A program made the position numbers and the translations under genes. Below are positions 56,473 through 64,000 of a stretch of DNA of 64,000 nucleotides, one piece after another. The stretch is from assembly GCA_027488375.1 (NCBI GenBank), contig JAIYBW010000001.1:372001-436000 (forward strand), read 5' to 3'. This DNA is from Pseudomonadota bacterium (GTDB lineage: Bacteria > Bdellovibrionota > Bacteriovoracia > Bacteriovoracales > Bacteriovoracaceae). The notes below the pieces were generated by a model. That model worked only from the letters and a program-made list of their open reading frames with translations, did no database searches and had not been told where the DNA came from. How positions within the stretch are numbered: position 1 is the first letter of the stretch; the number at the start of each line of letters is the position of its first letter.

Positions 56473-57453
56473 TTGCGCTCATTACTATTTTTATCACTTT
56501 TATTTTTAATTGGTGGCTGTGCTAAAACGGCTCCGGAAAAAATCGATGAAGCCATCGATCTGGCACTCACTTATCTTACTCAGGAAAAATGTCAGAAGGC
56601 GATTGATGTTCTAGAAGATGTTGGCCCAGATACTGATAATCCTGTTTACCTCCAAGTGCTCGCTTCCGCTTATGCCTGTAGAGCTGGATATAATGAAGTA
56701 ACTTTTCTTAGCACTGATATTCCTCTGATTAGTTCGGTTGCTGCGAATTTTATGAAATCCCTAACGAAACTCTCACTTTCAAGTGAGACTGAAGCTGATT
56801 CAGATTCATATAATGATTTGCTTGCTGCTTTGAATACAATACTTGATGTAGATGGTAACCAGCCCAGTTATACTGCCAGAGTTGCAAAGTATGGAGCTCG
56901 AAAGGCTGGAGATATGGGTGTTCAGACCTTATTTTTAGCGCTCACTCAACTTGGAAAATTTATTCATTTTTATGGCAACGTCGATAGTAATGGTGTTAAA
57001 GGTGCCGGTGCGGCCAATACAGATGAGCAGGGAGCAACACCTTCTAATTGTTTTCTAGAATATACTGACGCTCGAGTAATCACTGTTCTTGGGCCCCTAG
57101 GTGGAACTTGTGATGATCTCTCAAGCGATGACGGACATCCCAATTTATCATTTGCTCCAGCAAGTTTAACTGCGACAAAAAAGAAGATGTGCCAAGGACT
57201 TGTTCTCGTTACAAATGTGATTGATATTTTAGAAAATATGACTCTTCCTGCGAGTAATTCGTATGGAGATCTTGTAGGTTTGTCGACAACAGTTGGAGCT
57301 TTTAAAACCTCTATTATCGGAGCCGATCCAGACCTCGAAGAATTAATTGAAACAACTTCTCAAACTGTTTGTGAAGGATTGGTCGCCGATGCGACTAAGT
57401 TTGGTCATCTTCAGTACATTTATGCGTTGTTATTTGAAGTAGGTCTTCCATGA
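56473..57453 (+). CDS. Hypothetical lipoprotein
   Basis: Lipobox 'LFLIGGCAK'; 4-bp overlap with next gene. Confidence 0.7.
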   Translation: MRSLLFLSLLFLIGGCAKTAPEKIDEAIDLALTYLTQEKCQKAIDVLEDVGPDTDNPVYLQVLASAYACRAGYNEVTFLSTDIPLISSVAANFMKSLTKLSLSSETEADSDSYNDLLAALNTILDVDGNQPSYTARVAKYGARKAGDMGVQTLFLALTQLGKFIHFYGNVDSNGVKGAGAANTDEQGATPSNCFLEYTDARVITVLGPLGGTCDDLSSDDGHPNLSFAPASLTATKKKMCQGLVLVTNVIDILENMTLPASNSYGDLVGLSTTVGAFKTSIIGADPDLEELIETTSQTVCEGLVADATKFGHLQYIYALLFEVGLP

Positions 57454-58568
57454 GAAGATTTACTTTAGGATTTTTTTTATTATTAAGTTTTTCTGCTTAT
57501 GCCTTTGAGTATCCTTATACATTGCGATCGCCCAAGGCTTTACTGATGGGAGATGCCTATACAGCCGTGAATGATGATGAGTATTCTCTTTTTTATAATC
57601 CTGCCACTTTAGGTCGCCATAAACATGATCTTACTTTACATCCCTTTAGTGGTCAGTTGTCGGCGACTAATGTTATTCAAGATATGGATCGCTTTCAAAA
57701 TTTTCCAGACACAGCGACTGGTGCCGCAGACGTGTTAATGGATTACCCTGTGCACGCAGGTGCAGGTGTGGCCCCTGGGTTTAAACTTTTTAATTTTGGT
57801 ATCTCATTTATTTCATCGCAAAGTTTTGATGCTCTTTTAAGAAATAAGTCTCATCCGATGCTGGACGTTGATTTACGTTCGGATAAGGGAGTGGCCATGG
57901 GCTTTGCTTTGCCAATTGGCCCATCCCGAATTTCAAAATCATCTTCGAGCGGTTCTCAGACCTCGCTTGGGATAGGAACAAAATACATTGAGCGTACCGG
58001 AGTTAAGGATACCTTATCACTTTCTGGTCCTACAGTTATTGGGGCCCTGGGTCAAAGTGAGCTTCAGGACATTATGAACTCACTTGGGAACGTTAAAGGT
58101 AGTGGTTGGGGTTTCGATGCGGGAATTGAGCATGTTCTTAGAAGTGGAAACTCACAAATAGTGATGGGACTTTCTGCCCTTGATATTACTGGGACAGAAT
58201 TTACTGTGAATAATAATGCCAATAAAATGAAAGTCGCCAATATCAGGGACCAAGTGAACTTTGGACTCGCGGCCGGGCAGGATCTCACACTTTTTCATTA
58301 TATCGTGTCTGCGGACGTAAGAGCATTGAATGAGCAAATTGAGTTTGGGCGACGACTTCGTCTAGGGGCCCAGGTTGGGATTCCTGGAATCTCAGTTATG
58401 GCCGGTATGAATAGTGGATATTACAGCTATGGAGCTGAGCTCGACCTTGCTTTTTTAAAAATAAGTGCTGGATTTTATGATGTTGAACTCGGTTCCCAGT
58501 ACAAACAGACAAAAAGTAAACGCTTCATTATCTACTTAAGCTTATTTGACTTTTCATTCGATGCTTAA
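57450..58568 (+). CDS. Outer-membrane beta-barrel-like protein
   Basis: 'SPKALLMGDAYTAVNDDEYSLFYNPATLGR', typical of FadL/PorV-like barrels. Confidence 0.75.
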   Translation: MRRFTLGFFLLLSFSAYAFEYPYTLRSPKALLMGDAYTAVNDDEYSLFYNPATLGRHKHDLTLHPFSGQLSATNVIQDMDRFQNFPDTATGAADVLMDYPVHAGAGVAPGFKLFNFGISFISSQSFDALLRNKSHPMLDVDLRSDKGVAMGFALPIGPSRISKSSSSGSQTSLGIGTKYIERTGVKDTLSLSGPTVIGALGQSELQDIMNSLGNVKGSGWGFDAGIEHVLRSGNSQIVMGLSALDITGTEFTVNNNANKMKVANIRDQVNFGLAAGQDLTLFHYIVSADVRALNEQIEFGRRLRLGAQVGIPGISVMAGMNSGYYSYGAELDLAFLKISAGFYDVELGSQYKQTKSKRFIIYLSLFDFSFDA

Positions 58569-58624
58569 TTTTTTATCCTAAAACCAACACACACCCAAGG
58601 CCCCCCACGGAATAGGAGGAGTTT

Positions 58625-59944
58625 TTGAATAAAACGTTCATTTTGGACACCAATGTCCTGTTGCTTGATCCTCTAGCTATTAACAAATTCGGTCCGGATA
58701 ACAAAGTCTTTGTTCCCCTCACTGTCATTGAAGAACTTGATCGATTTAAAAAAGATCAAAATGAAAACGGAAGAAATGCTCGTTATTTCTCTCGATTGAT
58801 TGATGGTTTTCGAGGTGCTGGATCCTTGTTTAAAGGAATCAAACTCGACAATGGCGGAACTCTTCAAGTCAGTGTCACAAAAGAATATCAGGGGAGTGCA
58901 AACTCTGGGCTGAAATTAGATCTAAACGATAATCTTATTCTGGCTTCTGCTCTTACTCTTAAAGAAGCTGGCGAGAATGTTATTTTGATTACGAAGGATA
59001 TTAACCTTCGCTTGAAATCAGATGCGGTTAATATTCATGCCGAAGATTATGAAACCACTGATGTTACTGTTGATGAGCTTTATTCAGGTCAGCGTGTTGT
59101 TCAATTTGATCTGGTAAAAATTGAAGAGTTCGAGAAAGATCGATTTCTCAAGCTTGAGCCAGGTGATATCCCAAGTATTTATCCCAATGAGTATCTGGTT
59201 CTTGTAGATAAAAATAATCCTTTCAAAAAAGTTTTAGGACGATTCCATGCTAAAAAAGGTGGTATTGTTCCTTTGATTAAGCCAAAGGAAGGAGTTTGGG
59301 GGATTCACCCTAAAAATATTGAGCAACAATTTGCCCTCGATGCACTATTGAATAATGAAATTAATCTTGTTTCTCTTGTTGGTAAGGCCGGAACTGGTAA
59401 AACGCTCTTGGCGATTGCTGCTGGACTGGAATGCGCCATCACGAAGCAAAATTATTCTCGAGTTCTTGTTTCACGACCAATTGTACCAATGGGGCGTGAC
59501 CTTGGATTTTTACCAGGTGATATCAATGAAAAACTTGGCCCCTGGATGCAGCCGATTTTTGATAACATTGATTTTCTTTTCGGGAATCAACGTGCTCGTA
59601 ATGAAATGACAACTTGGGATGAACTCATTAACCAAGGTCTTCTTCACGTGGAGCCACTGACATATATTAGAGGTCGTTCACTTCCTCAACAGTATATGAT
59701 TGTTGATGAGTCTCAAAACTTAACTCCGCATGAGATTAAAACGATTATTACGAGAGCTGGAGAGGGAACAAAAATCGTTCTCACGGGTGATTCTGAGCAG
59801 ATTGATAACCCATATCTAGACTCATTAAACAATGGCCTTGTTTATACTATTGATAAGCTCAAGGGTGAAGAGATTGTGGCCCACGTTAAACTACAAGTAG
59901 GTGAGAGATCGCCACTCTCTGAGATTGCTAGTAAATTGTTATGA
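58625..59944 (+). CDS. PIN domain fused to PhoH-like ATPase
   Basis: 'FILDTNVLLLDP' PIN; 'GKAGTGKTLLAIAAGLE', 'MIVDESQNLTPHEIKTIITRAGEGTKIVLTGD' PhoH; TTG start. Confidence 0.93.
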   Translation: MNKTFILDTNVLLLDPLAINKFGPDNKVFVPLTVIEELDRFKKDQNENGRNARYFSRLIDGFRGAGSLFKGIKLDNGGTLQVSVTKEYQGSANSGLKLDLNDNLILASALTLKEAGENVILITKDINLRLKSDAVNIHAEDYETTDVTVDELYSGQRVVQFDLVKIEEFEKDRFLKLEPGDIPSIYPNEYLVLVDKNNPFKKVLGRFHAKKGGIVPLIKPKEGVWGIHPKNIEQQFALDALLNNEINLVSLVGKAGTGKTLLAIAAGLECAITKQNYSRVLVSRPIVPMGRDLGFLPGDINEKLGPWMQPIFDNIDFLFGNQRARNEMTTWDELINQGLLHVEPLTYIRGRSLPQQYMIVDESQNLTPHEIKTIITRAGEGTKIVLTGDSEQIDNPYLDSLNNGLVYTIDKLKGEEIVAHVKLQVGERSPLSEIASKLL

Positions 59945-60510
59945 GATCAAAAAACTATCAGCGTAAACACCTAAGGGCCCCTTTTAAGGAGTCAGTGATC
60001 TACGCTGATGGTGATTTTGTTTTGAAGGCCCATTCTTTGAATATATCTGAAGGGGGCCTACTCCTAGATGAATTACCTAGTTTCCCCGAAGCGGACGAGG
60101 TTTCGTTACTTTTTTGCTTACCACTCATTCCAAGTTTAAAAAACTTTTCAGTCTTTAAAATGCAAACTTTTAATAAAGAGATTTTTGGAAAAAAAGTTAT
60201 TCGAGCACGAGCAAAAATGGTTCGTCGTGAGCAACTGACTCAAAATTTAGATAATATTTTTAGATCAAAGTTTGGGCTTCAGTTTACTCAAATAAGTGAA
60301 GCTGATCAGAAATATATAGATGAATATGTGCTAAATTTTGCAGCTAACCTCGTTTTCCTACAGACTTTAATAGATTCATTTAATTCAGATGAGGAAACTA
60401 AAATTAAGGCCAGAATGCTTGCCGGTATTTTGGGCTATAAAGAAGTTGATCGTATAGCTCACTTGCGCTCAGTTGTTGGTCAAGATTACAAAAGCCTTCA
60501 GTGGCTATAA
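59941..60510 (+). CDS. PilZ-domain protein
   Basis: 'QRKHLRAPFKESV' (RxxxR) and 'LNISEGGLLL' (N/DxSxxG). Confidence 0.78.
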   Translation: MRSKNYQRKHLRAPFKESVIYADGDFVLKAHSLNISEGGLLLDELPSFPEADEVSLLFCLPLIPSLKNFSVFKMQTFNKEIFGKKVIRARAKMVRREQLTQNLDNIFRSKFGLQFTQISEADQKYIDEYVLNFAANLVFLQTLIDSFNSDEETKIKARMLAGILGYKEVDRIAHLRSVVGQDYKSLQWL

Positions 60511-61044
60511 GTCTACTTCCAGCATTTCACATTCTTTTTTCATGGGAAGTGAGTCGAATTGTCTTGGGATGATTTTAATAACTTTGCAGTCTTTTTTCTT
60601 ATACTTTTTAAGTTTTAAATTCTTGTAGCTTTCGCTCTTTAGTCCTTCAAATCCATAGTTGCATTCAACAACGACTTTCATAAGTTCAGCTTTTGATTCT
60701 TTTTCAAAAATTTCAAGTTGATACCTTTCATGATAATAAGACCAGTAACCCACATAAAGGGGATTATCTGTATAGTTACTAGAGTTTTCTATAAGCTTCG
60801 GTTCAATATCAATCTTTTTTTCATCAAGGATGATGTGACTTTTTAAATAGGCTAAACCTTCAAGATTTCCATAAAGGCAAAGGGCTTCTCTACCAGTTGC
60901 TTCGATAAATGACTCCGGATCTAGATCTTGGACTGAATTAAAGGCCTTATCTAAGACATAAGCAGGGTTATTTTTAAATCCAAATCCATACGGATCGCAG
61001 GCCTGCAAAAGAGTGAGGAATAGGATTGTTCCAAAAAATCTCAT
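60505..61044 (-). CDS. Hypothetical lipoprotein
   Basis: Lipobox-like 'LTLLQACD'. Confidence 0.6.
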   Translation of the reverse strand: MRFFGTILFLTLLQACDPYGFGFKNNPAYVLDKAFNSVQDLDPESFIEATGREALCLYGNLEGLAYLKSHIILDEKKIDIEPKLIENSSNYTDNPLYVGYWSYYHERYQLEIFEKESKAELMKVVVECNYGFEGLKSESYKNLKLKKYKKKDCKVIKIIPRQFDSLPMKKECEMLEVDL

Positions 61045-61269
61045 CTATAGTCTCCAGATGATCAAGGGTGGACTGATGAAACATATTAGACTCATTTTTT
61101 AATCTTTGGGGACCCTTTGAAAGGATTCCAGGGGGCCGTTAAGTAAATTGACAGTTATTGTAAATTCAATCAATTAGGTTATTTAGCTCTTTTTATCTTT
61201 GGTTGATCTTCACGAACAGAGGATCTAACATCGCCTTCAGTAAGGCCCTTAACTTTTCACGTGGTTATT

Positions 61270-61548
61270 ATGCAAGTTCCAGTAGAATTAAAAAGAAAAT
61301 ACATTGAACGAAGACTCGTTGATCTAGAACATCTACACACATGCTTAGAAACTGAAGATTATTCTCCGGCCTTGAGGATTGGTCACCAAGTTAAAGGTAA
61401 CGCCCTCACATTTGATTTTCCTCAAATGGCGCCCATTGCTGAGAGAATCGAATTTGCGGCAAAAAATAAGGATAAGGAGACTCTGAAAGATTTAATAGAA
61501 CTGATGTCCTATGAACTTCAGAAGGCGAGTCATACTTTTATCCATTAA
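61270..61548 (+). CDS. Histidine phosphotransfer (HPt) domain protein
   Basis: 'ALRIGHQVKGNALTFDFPQMAPIAERIE' (HxxKG). Confidence 0.8.
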   Translation: MQVPVELKRKYIERRLVDLEHLHTCLETEDYSPALRIGHQVKGNALTFDFPQMAPIAERIEFAAKNKDKETLKDLIELMSYELQKASHTFIH

Positions 61549-61750
61549 GCCTTAAGACATCATAATTTGTTCTTTTTTGCCCCATTGAACTGACTAGACT
61601 CAATTATATTTTCCATCAAACTGGCCCTGTTATTGCTTTAGGGACTACGAGTCTAAGTAAGGAGAGAAAATGAGTGCTTCATTATTATGGCAATTTCTTG
61701 GTGATGGTCTCGTTAAAGATTCTTGAATAATTTAAAAGAGAGTTATAGCT

Positions 61751-62875
61751 GTGCTTGATGAAAATAAAAAATCAGAAGCTATTCGAGAGCAAATGCTCGC
61801 AGTTGTGTCTCATGACATAAAAAATCCACTATCCATTATTCAACTTGAAGCGCAAATGATTCTTAAGTTGACAGAAAAGTATGATAGAGAAGGCGTTCAA
61901 GAAAAAATTAAAATTCAGGCAAAAAGGATTTTGAAAACATCAGAGAGAATGAAAGAACTTATCTCTGATCTTTTGGATAGACATCGTGTACAGGATGGAC
62001 TGAGCGCTATTTATAAAAAAAAATGTCGTTTTTCTGAACTCATAAGAGATGTGATTGATTATAATTTGCCTCTTATGAAACAACGATCTCTCTCCGTCGA
62101 TTTTGAAAGTGATTTTGAACAAGAAGTCTCATTAGATTCAAATAAGATGGTTCAAGTCCTTTCAAATCTTTTAAGTAACGCTATAAAATTCTCTCCTCCT
62201 TTTGGGAAAATAAAAATAAAACTCTGTCAAAATGATGAGAATGTGTTGTTTAGTATTTCTGACCAAGGGCCAGGGATCAAGGATTCAGAGTTGCCATTCG
62301 TATTTAAAAAATACTGGAATGGCGGTATCAGTGGTTGTTCTGAGACTGGACTGGGGCTCTTTATTTGCAAAACAATTATTGAAGCTCATGAGGGGCAGAT
62401 TCATGTAGAGAATTTAAATGGCGAAGGAGCTTCTTTCATCTTTTCAATTCCTCTAGATTATGGAGAGGGGCAAAAGAATTGGATTAAAGATAGAATAAGA
62501 AAAATTCTTGTTATTGATGATGATGAGGACTTAAGAGATGTCATTTGTTGGGCGCTAGAAAAGTCTGGCCATTCTGTTCATGGGTATGGAAATCCGCAAG
62601 AGGCCCTTGAGGGGTTAGAGCAGGGCAGACATGATCCAAAACTTATTATTGTAGATTTTCAAATGGATGAGTTGGATGGATTTCAATTTATTCAGGCCAA
62701 AAGACAGATTCATGCTGATGGTATTGCAGACTGTCCTGTGATGATTATTTCAGCTTCAGCGGATTGTCATCATTCCATGACAGATGGTGAGGATCTTAAA
62801 GAAATACTCACAAAACCTTTAGACCTAGAAGCTCTTCTGGAAAAAGTGTCACTTTTGACGACATCAATTAATTAA
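61751..62875 (+). CDS. Hybrid histidine kinase with C-terminal receiver domain
   Basis: 'VVSHDIKNPLSII', 'NLLSNAIKFSPP', 'SDQGPGIKD', 'TGLGLFICKTIIEAHEG', receiver 'ILVIDDDEDLRDV...LIIVDFQMDELDG...LTKPLD'; GTG start. Confidence 0.92.
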   Translation: MLDENKKSEAIREQMLAVVSHDIKNPLSIIQLEAQMILKLTEKYDREGVQEKIKIQAKRILKTSERMKELISDLLDRHRVQDGLSAIYKKKCRFSELIRDVIDYNLPLMKQRSLSVDFESDFEQEVSLDSNKMVQVLSNLLSNAIKFSPPFGKIKIKLCQNDENVLFSISDQGPGIKDSELPFVFKKYWNGGISGCSETGLGLFICKTIIEAHEGQIHVENLNGEGASFIFSIPLDYGEGQKNWIKDRIRKILVIDDDEDLRDVICWALEKSGHSVHGYGNPQEALEGLEQGRHDPKLIIVDFQMDELDGFQFIQAKRQIHADGIADCPVMIISASADCHHSMTDGEDLKEILTKPLDLEALLEKVSLLTTSIN

Positions 62876-63644
62876 GAATTGAACAGAGTCTCTCAGCAAA
62901 GTCTCTGGCTGCTTCTCCACAAATGTGGGCATTATCATTCGTCGCAGCTCCCATACATCCCGATCTTCCTTCAATAGGGACTCTTTTTAGAAGTTCCTGG
63001 CCATCAAAGTAGGGAGAGTTTTTCATAACTTCAAAACTATCTATAAATTGACAGTGATTTTGAATTTCATTTTCTATGATACTGCCAACTCTTTTCATAT
63101 TTTTGTAATTTTTGAGAGGCACATTTCGTTTAGTTGAAACTTCCATCTCGAATGTCTGGTGGATGAAAAAACAATTTGATTTCGAGATTTCCTTAGATTG
63201 AATCAACTTCACCAGATTTTGAATGTCTTTGCGAATAAAATCATCCGTTTGAGAAATGTAATTACCACCAAATTCAAAGGCAATTTTTTGAGGATTGTGG
63301 GTCTCAATCATTTTCTCAAATCGTTTTTTACAATCAGGGACTTTTTCTTTTGATCCAATATTAAGATGTTCATTTTGGGGATCTCTTTGAATTGTCTCAA
63401 TATGATCCATGCTTCCCTGGCCTAACCAGTCTCTGGGGATGGTTCCTCCTCTTGCATAAAGCACAAAATCTTTTTTGAGGCATTGTTGAAGGAAGTTACC
63501 AGTATAGCTACGTGCCCAAGTTGCCCCAAATTGTGAGTCTCCCACGATCAGGAGTTCAACTGGCCGATGGCAGTCCTGAGCATAAGCACCGAAAGCGAGA
63601 TAGAAGCTAGAGAGGCTTATCAACATGAATCTTTTTAAAATCAT
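62868..63644 (-). CDS. Secreted SGNH-hydrolase-like protein
   Basis: 'LLIVGDSQFGATWAR', 'FEFGGNY', 'NDNAHICGEAA' block pattern. Confidence 0.65.
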   Translation of the reverse strand: MILKRFMLISLSSFYLAFGAYAQDCHRPVELLIVGDSQFGATWARSYTGNFLQQCLKKDFVLYARGGTIPRDWLGQGSMDHIETIQRDPQNEHLNIGSKEKVPDCKKRFEKMIETHNPQKIAFEFGGNYISQTDDFIRKDIQNLVKLIQSKEISKSNCFFIHQTFEMEVSTKRNVPLKNYKNMKRVGSIIENEIQNHCQFIDSFEVMKNSPYFDGQELLKRVPIEGRSGCMGAATNDNAHICGEAARDFAERLCSILN

Positions 63645-63706
63645 GAGCGCATATTAATAGAGGTCATGGTCTCTGCCTAGGGGAGGCGGAATTTTATATA
63701 GGATTT

Positions 63707-64000
63707 TTATGCTTGATGGGCAATTAAGCTTCTCAGCATCCATGCATTCTTTTCATGGACTTGCATTCTTTCAATCATAAAATCCGCAGTGACTTCATCA
63801 TCGCAAGAGTCAGAAAGGGCAATAATATTTTTTGCACAGCTTAGCACTGTTTCATTCGAATGAACTAAGTTATGAATCATCTCATTTGCCGAGGGTACTC
63901 CGGATTCTTCTTTGATTGAGGAGAGCTTTGAGAAAGCGACAAAAGAACCGGGAGCAAATTCCCCAAGGGCCCGTATTCTTTCAGCGATGAGGTCAATCGC
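63707..64000 (-). CDS. dps: Dps/ferritin-like DNA-protection protein, C-terminal part; 5' end outside window
   Basis: Minus-strand translation 'AIDLIAERIRALGEFAPGSFVAFSKLSSIKEESG...DDEVTADFMIERMQVHEKNAWMLRSLIAHQA*'; not in the supplied ORF track. Confidence 0.82.
   Translation of the reverse strand, partial: AIDLIAERIRALGEFAPGSFVAFSKLSSIKEESGVPSANEMIHNLVHSNETVLSCAKNIIALSDSCDDEVTADFMIERMQVHEKNAWMLRSLIAHQA

Noticed and set aside
1-64000. Mobile elements, prophage, toxin-antitoxin or defence islands
   Set aside because: No transposase, integrase, terminal inverted repeats, phage structural genes or recognised defence nuclease seen. The methyltransferase-like protein at 50623-53448 lacks intact motifs and a partner restriction gene.
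1-64000. tRNA or rRNA genes
   Set aside because: Intergenic gaps are short, and I found no cloverleaf-like sequence with T-loop GGTTCRA or 16S/23S signature; a tRNAscan-SE/Infernal run would be decisive.

Overview
The window is a dense, AT-rich, chromosomal housekeeping region of about 60 protein genes. I saw no rRNA, tRNA, CRISPR array, transposase, integrase or phage module. Gene content suggests a Bdellovibrionota/Bacteriovorax-like didelphic (two-membrane) bacterium; this is an inference from gene families, not tested. Recognisable blocks are: sppA(partial)-lapB; tolQRAB; a sigma-54-activator-like gene; ftsE-ftsX-envC-ctpA-xseA-M23 peptidase; nucleoside salvage (cdd, PNP, deoA/pdp, nupC); rng; rpsF::rpsR-DUF2232-rplI-dnaB-pabB; motAB; miaB region; gshB; sigma/anti-sigma-like pair; dtd; rsmD-coaD; PIN-PhoH; PilZ; HPt and hybrid kinase; dps (partial). 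The strongest unusual observations are: (1) a single uninterrupted ORF encoding ribosomal protein S6 fused to S18; (2) a bEBP-like AAA+ protein that lacks the GAFTGA loop and has an altered Walker B; (3) a 941-aa protein resembling a Type I-like N6-adenine methyltransferase plus specificity region with both catalytic motifs eroded; (4) two histidine-kinase-like proteins with degenerate ATP-binding regions; (5) a + strand intrinsic terminator with no annotated + strand gene upstream, next to a tiny cationic ORF before the S6-S18 gene. All homology calls come from motif recognition by eye; no searches were run.
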